From Cylindrodendrum hubeiense (lineage: Eukaryota > Ascomycota > Sordariomycetes > Hypocreales > Nectriaceae), in assembly GCA_014621425.1 (NCBI GenBank), contig JAANBB010000053.1, forward strand, positions 94,638-158,637: 64,000 nt of DNA, written 5' to 3'. Below are positions 56,201-64,000 of this stretch, in pieces; within the stretch, counting starts at the first letter, position 1, and the number at the start of each line of letters is the position of its first letter. The notes beneath the pieces were generated by a model. The model had not been told where the DNA came from and ran no database searches. It saw nothing but the letters and a program-made list of their open reading frames with translations. The position numbers and the translations under genes were made by a program.

Positions 56201-58549
56201 TTGACCGTTTTGGGCGTGGGACAGGGACAGGGAGGGACGGGACCGATGCCTCGAAGTGTGCTATGTACTCCGTAGAGATGGAGGTACTCGCTCTGTAGAG
56301 CTGGAGGTACGATGGAGGTACTCTGGGCAGAGGGAGGAGAGCAAGCAACCCCCATGTACCCAGGTGCCTTGCCGTGGACCGCACGCACGTAGTACAAAAC
56401 CTTGCCAGACCGTGGACGGCGGACCGTTAGCCGTCGGAATCGAAGGATCTGCGGGCTGCAAAGTTTGCGTGCCTGGCAGCAGTGGCCGCGGTGGCATGGC
56501 GAGGGGCCGCTAAACCAGCGCGTCGGTCCCAGCCCCTGAATTGGGGGAGGGGAAGGGGGAGGAAGAGATTTCGAGCAAGGAGTATGAGGACATGGTAGTG
56601 AGGCACAGTAGAGAGAACATCTGTGGTGGTTGGTCGCGTATGGTGTGTGGTGTGCGTGTGTGCGCGAGCGAGAGTGCGTGCGCTGCGGCGTGCGAGAGTG
56701 TGTGAGTGGCTGTGCGAACGAGAGCAGGCGTGGTGTGGAGGTGGCGGTTGAGCAAGGGCGGACAAAAAAGCAGCCGGCGCCGCGTGGCCCAACCCCCCGC
56801 AGGCGGTGCGCGCGGGTTTTTGTCTCTGGAGAGCTGCTGCGATGGAGGACGGAGCAGAGGACGGAGCAGCATTGGCCAGGAACCGGATCCAGGGGCCCCC
56901 TGAACTATGATGAACTATGATGAACTACCAAGTGTGCATAAACGTGCTAGCTGTGCTAACCGGGCGGCGCTTCATGCTGTGCGCTGTGCGCTGTGTGCTG
57001 TGCCTGTTTCTTGGACCGCCCAGCCCAGCCCAGCCAGCGGCGTCTACAGATTAGAGGCTGGCCGGGGGGCTGTCGACCCAGACCCTGAGTCCTCGCGAAG
57101 CTGGGCCGATGCTCAGGGGCCCCGGAACCGCGGAGACCAGGGGCCTATGCCGCTAGAAAGGGTCTAAAGGGGGGCTCGGGCCAGGTACCACTCTCCCAGC
57201 CCAGGGCCTAGTGAGGACGCGGCCAGTGGTTGGCTCCGTGGCGGCCCTCGTCGCCGGGGGCCTGTGAGCTGTGGCGGCCCTGACAGCGAGCCGGTAGCCC
57301 CTAAAGCAACAGCCCCTAGCGGTGCTGCATAGGCAGGTACCGTACCCAGGTAGCGAGTGAGTGAGTGACGGTGATATAGCAATACTACCGGTGGCTAGAG
57401 CGCCAGTGCACCCGCCAGCAGTGTACCTACCTACCAGACCAGTGTGCACCCACCCACCAGCGCACCCAACACGCCAATGCACCAGTCAACGTTGCCCCTG
57501 GGTCGGCCCTGGGGCCCTGCAGGTCCACGGTGCCATTCCGTCTGGGCCCTGACCCTTTTCCTGCGCCATGCCATTCATCCCATGGATGCCATCCCTGCCA
57601 TCCATGCCATCTCTCTGCGTACCTCAGTGGGTACGACGGTATTTTCCCTTTCCCGCTGACCCTCTCTAGTCTCTGGGCATCTCCAGGTACCTCTCCTCTC
57701 TCCCTCTCTCCCTCTCCCCCCAATTCCCCCCTGTCCCCTCCTGAACGGGCCCAACGCCAGCGCCAACGCCCACGCCCACATACAATCCTGGCTCCACCAT
57801 CCACCATCCGCTTCCACATCCACTCCCACTCCCACAATCCACTCCCACGCCCTCTCCCACGCCTACGCCCAACCAACGCCATCACCATCTTTTTTTCCTC
57901 TGCCCGCCCGTTGTCGCGTTTGCTCCAGCTTTTCGTCCTCCATCGCGTCGTTGTCATCATCGTTGCGTCCTCTATTTCTCTCTCTCTCTACCGAAATCCT
58001 TCTGGAGAAAGGACTCATCACCCAATCATCCGGTTCTGATTTGGCTCTCATCCCCCCCCGTCTCGTCCGCCGTGCACCGTTCGCTGGAACGAGATCGAAT
58101 CCATCGCCGGCTCGGACGCCTCCCCTGTTTAATTACATCCCCATTACAATCCCCCCACACCCCTGGTTGGGATAAACACTCCTCGCCGCCTTCGTCTCGC
58201 TGCCGTACGCTCTCGGCCACTTGACTTTGCTGCGACCTGCGACTTAACCTGCAAGTCTGCGACCAACTGCCTCCCGCGAGACTGTCTGGGACACTTTTTT
58301 ACGAGAAAGCCAGCCAGCCAGCCAGCCAGCAAGCCAGACAGCAACAGCAGCGCGAGAGCCTCCGCTTCCGCTTCCGCTTGCAGACTTATGACGCCCTGAA
58401 CACGGCCTATCCTCCTTTCCTTTCGCGGGGCCTTCTTTGATCCCGAGCCCATTGCGGCACTGCCTTTGGCCTTCGCGACCACAACCCGCCGCGCCACGAG
58501 ATAACCTCTACGCCAACTCGCGCATCCCCATAACCGCCCATCACCAGCC
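53255..58549. other. 5.3-kb gene-free divergent intergenic region
   Basis: Lies between the EME1-like gene (minus) and the kinesin (plus), so it holds both promoters. ORFs are many but mutually overlapping, often Arg/Ser/Pro-rich, and none has a recognisable domain; the longest (54716-56137, minus) lacks motifs. Features present: GCCAGC-type minisatellite at 53988-54075, GT-rich tract at 56630-56720, and pyrimidine-rich sequence with repeated CCACTCCCAC at 57650-57900 directly upstream of the kinesin. The long 5' region is consistent with a long untranslated leader for the kinesin. Confidence 0.6.
53988..54075. repeat. AGCCAGC/TTAGCCAGCC minisatellite
   Basis: Imperfect tandem units: GCCAGCTATTA, GCCAGCCAGTTATTA, GCCAGCCTGCCAGCCTGCCAGCC and two copies of CCTATGTACCAG, all in about 90 bases. 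Confidence 0.8.
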
Positions 58550-61500
58550 ATGGCGAGCTCGCCACCGGCTTCGCCTGGGGGCCACCTGCCTCAACGGCCC
58601 CTCAGCGCCATCGCCTCCAGGACCGCGCCCCGGAGCAACAGTCGCATGAGCACCAGCAGCAAGACGGGAGGCGGCAGCAGAGCTTCGGACGACGACAGCC
58701 GCACCGCCGTCAAAGTCGGTATGTATTCCCATAGGACTTGCTACCTGCTTTCCTCTTTGCTTTTCCCGCTTCCGGTCTCTCTTTTGTCCCGTCTTTTACC
58801 AGGCTTCTCCCACCTCTCCTTGACCTTGAATCCGGACGTTGACCCCGTGTGTAGTTGTCCGCGTTCGACCACCGCTCAACGCCAACGACCCCGGCTACGA
58901 CCTCATTCCACAACGCTTCCAGCGCTCCACGGTCCAGACCACCTCGGACACTAACCTGACCATCGACTCACCCCAGGGCCGCAAGCTCTTCGTCTTTGAC
59001 CGCGTCTTTGGCCCCGACGTCCCGCAGGACGGCATCTGGGACTACATCTCCGACTGCGTCGGCGCCTTCACACAGGGATACAACGTCTCACTGCTCGCGT
59101 ACGGCCAGTCTGGCGCCGGCAAATCCTACACCATGGGCACATCTGGCCCCAGCGAGCAGTACGACACAGAGTTGATGGGTAAGGACGCCCCCGCAAAACG
59201 CCGCACCCAAAAATGCTGACCAAACGGATCTAGGTGTCATTCCTCGAGCCGCCGCGGCCCTATTCGAGAAGCTTGACGCGCCCAAGTCTAGCCCCAAGAC
59301 GACGAACCGGAATTCAATGTCCCACTTGCGAACTCCCCGGGGGTACGGCCAGCAAAACGACCTCGGCGACCGCAACTGGTCGCTCAAGGCCACCTACGTC
59401 GAAATCTACAACGAGCAGCTGCGCGATCTCCTCGTCCCCGAGACCACCCCCCTGAACGAGCGCGGAAACGTCGCCATCCGCGAAGACGTCAAGGGCAACA
59501 TCATCCTGACGGGCCTGCGCCAGGTCGAGATTAACTCTGTCGAGGATCTGATGAACGCCTTAAACTTTGGCTCCAGCATTCGCCAGACCGACGCCACCGC
59601 CATCAATGCCAAGTCGTCACGTTCCCATGCCGTCTTCTCTCTCCAGTTGATCCAGCGTAAAAGCACGGCCACCCCCACACCCGGCGCCGAGAAGCGCTTC
59701 TCCGTTCCTCTCGAGGCTATGACCGGCCAGGAGGTCTCCATCACCACAGACAGCAAGCTGCACTTTGTCGATCTCGCAGGTAGCGAGCGTCTCAAGAACA
59801 CCGGCGCCCAGGGTGAACGTGCCAAGGAGGGAATCTCCATCAACGCCGGCCTCGCCTCCCTCGGCAAGGTCATCAGCCAGCTCTCCTCCCGCCAGGCCGG
59901 ATCCCACGTCTCGTACCGCGACTCCCGCCTGACCCGCCTGCTGCAGGACTCATTGGGTGGTAACGCCATTACTTATATGATCGCCTGTGTCACACCCGCC
60001 GAGTTCCACCTGAGCGAGACCCTCAACACTGTCCAGTACGCCCAGCGCGCCCGAGCCATCCAGTCCAAGCCCCGCATCCAGCAGATTGAGGAGGGTGACA
60101 AGCAGGCTGTCATTGATCGACTCAAGGCCGAGGTTTCGTTCCTGCGCGAGCAGATTCGCATTTCCGATCGTGGCGGCTCCAGCCCCCGACGTGCCGCCCC
60201 AGGGCCCAGCAACGAGCGATCCGAGCGACAGAACGAGCGCGAAAACGAGTTGCAGAATCAGCTGCTCGATACCCAGGAGAACTACACGGCGCTCAGTCAG
60301 CGTCACGCCCGCTTGATTTCGCAGATGGCCAAGGCCCGCGAACACGAATCAGACGAAAACCAACAGCTCGAAGACTCCCTTGGCGACAACGCCACCGACC
60401 GACTCAACCGCTCCAACTCTTTTGCTCAGGCCGTTGAGCAGGTCGTACTAGAGTACGAAAAGACTATCCAATCCCTAGAACAGTCCCTGTCGAGCACCCG
60501 CGGCACACTGGGCAACACAGAAACCAACCTCCTTGAAAAGGAGACCAAGTGCGCCTACGTCGAGACCATCAACACCCAGCTTCAGTCCCGCCTGCAGAAA
60601 CTCATGGATCGCGAGGCGAGCACGGAGAATTATCTCCACGACCTCGAGACGAAGCTCGATGGTCACACGAGTGGAGAGGAGAAGAATGCCACCATTATTA
60701 TGGAGCTGCGCAAGGAGATTGCCCGAGTGCGCGAGAACGAGGCCTCATGCGAGGACTACATCTCCACTCTCGAGGAGCGTCTCGCAGAGGCTGACCAGGA
60801 TGCCGAACTGATGCAGCGCGAAGTTGATCGACTCGAGCAGGTCATTGAGCGCCAACGAAGCCTTGGCAAGCTCGACTCGCTACTCCACGAGCTCGACCAG
60901 ATCCCGGACGGCAAGGACAAGAACTCCGAAGCCACGGCCGTTCCGGAACCCACCAACGGTGTCACCCGCCGCGGCATGGCCGACCACTCCCGAAGCCAGT
61001 CGCACGTCAGCCGACACAGCCATATGGAGGACCCTATCCCCGAGGCCGATGAGGAGGGTGCCGAACCCAAGATTAGCACCGTCAAGGAGGAGGTCGATGA
61101 GGACACCCCCGTCGATGGATCTCGTCTGGAGAAGCCCATCGACACCGACTTCGCCCCTCAGAGCCCGGCCCAGTCCAAGTTTGTCAACGACAAGCTTGAG
61201 AATGTTACCCAGGAGCTCTTTGACCTGCGGGTCGAGCACGAGACGACTCTCAACGACTTTGATTCTCTACAAGCCAAGTACGAGGAGGCTGTGCGTAACC
61301 TTTCAGAGCTCCAGGACGTCGTTGACGAGCATCGCCACCCCAACCCCAACAGGCCCCGTGACTCTGTCATGTCCATCACCTCTCCGATCGAGGCCCGCCC
61401 CGACTCATTCTTGTCCGACGAGAGATCCAGCGACTTGAAGGACGGCCCCCGGTCTTCCTTCTCACGATCGCTCTCCTCAGAGCTATCCTCGGCAATGGAC

Positions 61501-64000
61501 TCGCCCGCTACCATCGACTCGTCCAGCGCAGATATCTCCGAGGATGATACCATCACCGCCAAGCCTACTGCCTCGACCGAGGACCTGACCGCCCAGGCTC
61601 AGAACGAGCAGTTTGCCGCCGAGCTGAGCCGTCTCAAGACCCTTGCCCAGGAGCGGGAAGCCGCCGAGAAGGAGTTGGCCGAAAAGTACGCGCAGCTCGA
61701 GTCCCAGCACAGCGAGACGCTTGATGTTGTTGAGGAGCTCAAGACCGACCTGGTCAGGGCCCGCGCCGTCGAGGCCACTTCGCCCCGAACCAGCACTCCC
61801 GTCATCCGCCGCAAGTCTAGCCAGAACCTCATGATCATCGACCGCGCCCACCGATCGTTCGCGTCGCTGCGAAACATCGCCACCGAGAACTTCGAGGGCA
61901 AGCACGAGGTCATGCAGAACTTTGAGCTCAACTTGAACTCTGCCATGCACGAGCTACACTCTCGCAGTGAGCGCATCCAGGAACTCGAGGCTGACGTTGC
62001 ATCCGCCAAGAAGGAGATGGAGACTAAGATGACCATCATCTCGGGGTTGACCCGTGAGCGATCCAGTCTCAGCCTCAAGACGAGCCCCATGGACATGTCC
62101 ATGGTCGCCAACATGCGGGACCAGCTGGAGCAGAACGAGAAGACGCTTTCAGAAGCACGACACGCACACATTACCCGTGAGCAAGAGCTGACGACCGAGC
62201 TGGAGTCACTGCAAAAGGCTCTGGAGTCGGCGAAGAATGCCGAGGCACCGCAGGATATTGAGGAGGTGAAGCGCGCGCACGAGGAGAAGGTTGGTGAGCT
62301 GCAGAAGGAGCTCACCAGCTGGGAGGACAAGCACAAGACTGTTCTCGAGTCAATGAGCACCGCTGAGACGCAGATGCGAAGCACGATCCAGGACCTCGAG
62401 GCCCAGCTTGCTTCAGCCACCAAGCCGACCGATTCGGAGCCCACTGACGAGTCGCGAGAGGTTATCCGCAAGCACGAGGACCTCGTGGCCTTCTTGCGCA
62501 GCGAGATCGACGAGTACAAGGCCATCATCAATAGCAATGTCAGCAAGGTTGCGGAGCTCGAGAAGGCACACACTTCGGTTCGTTCCGAGCTGGAGGCGGC
62601 CACTGAGAAGCACACTGCCGAGCTGGACGAGCTGAAGAAGGCCCAGGGTACCAGGGACCTCACCCTCGCCCAAAGCACCGCTGATGACAACACCCGTCAT
62701 GAGGAGCTTGTCGCCAAGCTGGAGGAGCAGATGGCCGCTCACGAGCTGGCCACCAAGAGCCACCAGGAGAGCCTGGATCTTCTTAAGAGCACGCACTCCA
62801 AGGAGATTGCTGATCTGAAGACTCACGAGCAGAAGGGCTACGAGGATCAGGTTGAGGTGCTCATGTCGGAGCACACCGAGAGCGTTGAGAAGCTTGAGGC
62901 GGAGCTGACTGAGGCCCGAGAGGATCTCATGAAGGTCGCCACACAGGTTGCCTTTGCCCTGGGTCTTGACGTCAGCGTCGACAAGCTTACCGAGCGCATC
63001 GACGAACTCGTGGAAGACCAGAAGGCCCTGGCCACTGAACAGACCAAGCGCGCCGAGATGGAGAAGCACGTCACCGAGCTCACCGCCATCAATGAGACCA
63101 TCATGCGTGATCTCGAGGCAGCCAAGGCCGCTCTTGCCGAGATGCTATCGGATAACAACAATAACAACAACGCCACCAACACCAAGTCGGCCCCTATTAC
63201 TGACCAGGTCTCGATCCTCAAGAACAGAATGTCAGAGCTCGACAACCGCAGCAAGAAGAACAGCCGTCTGGTGGAGGAGCTGGAGGAGCAGCTGCAGAAC
63301 AACTTTGACGAGGCGCAGATGACCAACAACCGCCTGAGCACCCTGCAGACGGAGCGCAACGCGCAACTCGACGAGGCCAACTCGGCCAGGATCCGGCTCC
63401 AAGCCGAGCTGGATTCCGTCCGCGACGAGTACGCGGCTCTTCAGGTACGTTCCACTTTGGCACCTCGTACGACACTCACTAACCCCCTACAGACCAAGCT
63501 CGAGGAGGTGACCAACGGCGTACAGCGATCCAACTCCAACTCGACCATCCGAAAGAGCGCATCCCACACCTCACTACCATCACCGCCCCCGGCCATCCCC
63601 CTGCCTCCCCTGCCAACCTCACCCGTCAACGGCTCTCCCGGCTCTCCCACCTCCTCCGGACGCCCTCCCAGCAAGGACAACCTGAACATCTCGCAAATCA
63701 CCGAGGACCAGGAGGCCCGGATCCGCACCATCGAGAAGCACCTCTACGCCGAGCGCCAGCTGACGCAGACGCTCGAGGAGGCCCTCACCGACCTGGAGAA
63801 GCAGACCAACAAGGTCAAGACGGACTGCGACGCATGGAAGAAGCGCGCACACGAGCTCGAGACGGAGAACAAGGACCTCAAGGACCGCCCGCCACCCGAG
63901 CCTGTGCACGACAACCGCTGGAGTCTCCAGGCCGTCGAGGAGGAGCGCAAGAAGCGCCAAGCCGCCGAGGCCGCGCGTCGGCAGCTCGAGGAGCGGATGG
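58550..64000 (+). CDS. Kinesin with N-terminal motor (kinesin-4-like), 3'-partial
   Basis: An ATP-driven microtubule motor in the cytosol or on spindle or chromosomes. Exons 58550-58718, 58855-59178, 59234-63444 and 63493 to beyond 64000 (1737 aa visible). Motor domain at residues about 55-425: RVRPP entry, P-loop GQSGAGKSYTM near 140, NAKSSRSHAVF (switch I), LHFVDLAGSER (switch II) and INAGLASLGKVISQL. The neck and an extremely long Glu/Lys/Leu coiled coil follow (60060-63440), then a Pro-rich segment (SPPPAIPLPPLPTSPVNG), then more coiled coil to the window edge. Fungal kinesin-4/KIF21-like proteins have this layout, but other plus-end types are not excluded without the C-terminus. The 48-nt intron 63445-63492 contains no stop and a CTAAC branch; retention would add 16 residues. 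Confidence 0.88.

Noticed and set aside
61599..62693. 364-codon minus-strand ORF across the kinesin coiled coil
   Set aside because: Ser/Arg/Leu-rich shadow of a Glu/Lys/Leu coding strand.

Overview
The window looks like nuclear DNA of a filamentous ascomycete (Pezizomycotina). Sordariomycetes, and probably Hypocreales, is my inference from the gene content, not a measured placement. The reasons are many short 44-70 nt introns with CTNAC/TACTAAC branch sites, two Zn2Cys6 regulators, a HsbA-like surface protein, a HET-domain relic, HeLo/PigL_N-like ankyrin proteins, DUF3659 ("LEA domain") proteins and degenerate DNA transposons. Coding islands are GC-rich; long AT-richer, gene-poor stretches lie between them. 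Five bases near 16619-16653 are ambiguous (N).

Layout. 1-4086: the 3' part of a Zn2Cys6 regulator converges on a secreted FAD polyamine oxidase. 4087-9893: a gene-poor zone with a frameshifted Tc1/mariner-type transposase and a piggyBac-type relic. 9894-12479: an ankyrin protein with a STAND-type N-terminal region. 12480-17736: mostly empty, with one tandem-repeat protein of unknown function. 17737-24668: an NmrA-like protein and a 14-TM MFS exporter in divergent orientation, a second Zn2Cys6 regulator, then a secreted RNase T2. 25675-26880: an F-box-like protein. 29773-32172: an HMT1-type ABC half-transporter whose 5' end I could not find and which carries two successive GC-AG introns. 33111-35230: a second ankyrin protein. 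35657-35989: Sec61 gamma. 37499-38113: a HET relic. 38328-39022: a HsbA-like secreted protein.

40836-49789 is the most distinctive region. Five genes lie side by side: an acidic, LEA-like polyQ protein; a 200-aa protein of unknown function on the other side of a shared promoter; a 114-aa protein that shares the acidic protein's C-terminal motif and final intron position; a small DUF3659 protein; and a 1427-aa protein with a three-fold tandem array of DUF3659 repeats. I propose this as a co-inherited stress or structural module of unknown function and as the best candidate for an undescribed system.

50084-53254 holds a histidine-phosphatase (phosphoglycerate-mutase superfamily) protein ending in a textbook PIP box and a basic tail, convergent with an EME1-like subunit of the MUS81 resolvase. 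53255-58549 is a 5.3-kb gene-free, repeat-rich divergent intergenic region. 58550 to the window end is a kinesin with an N-terminal motor, cut by the window edge. Exon junctions were read by eye from splice consensus and protein continuity; none has been tested against transcripts.
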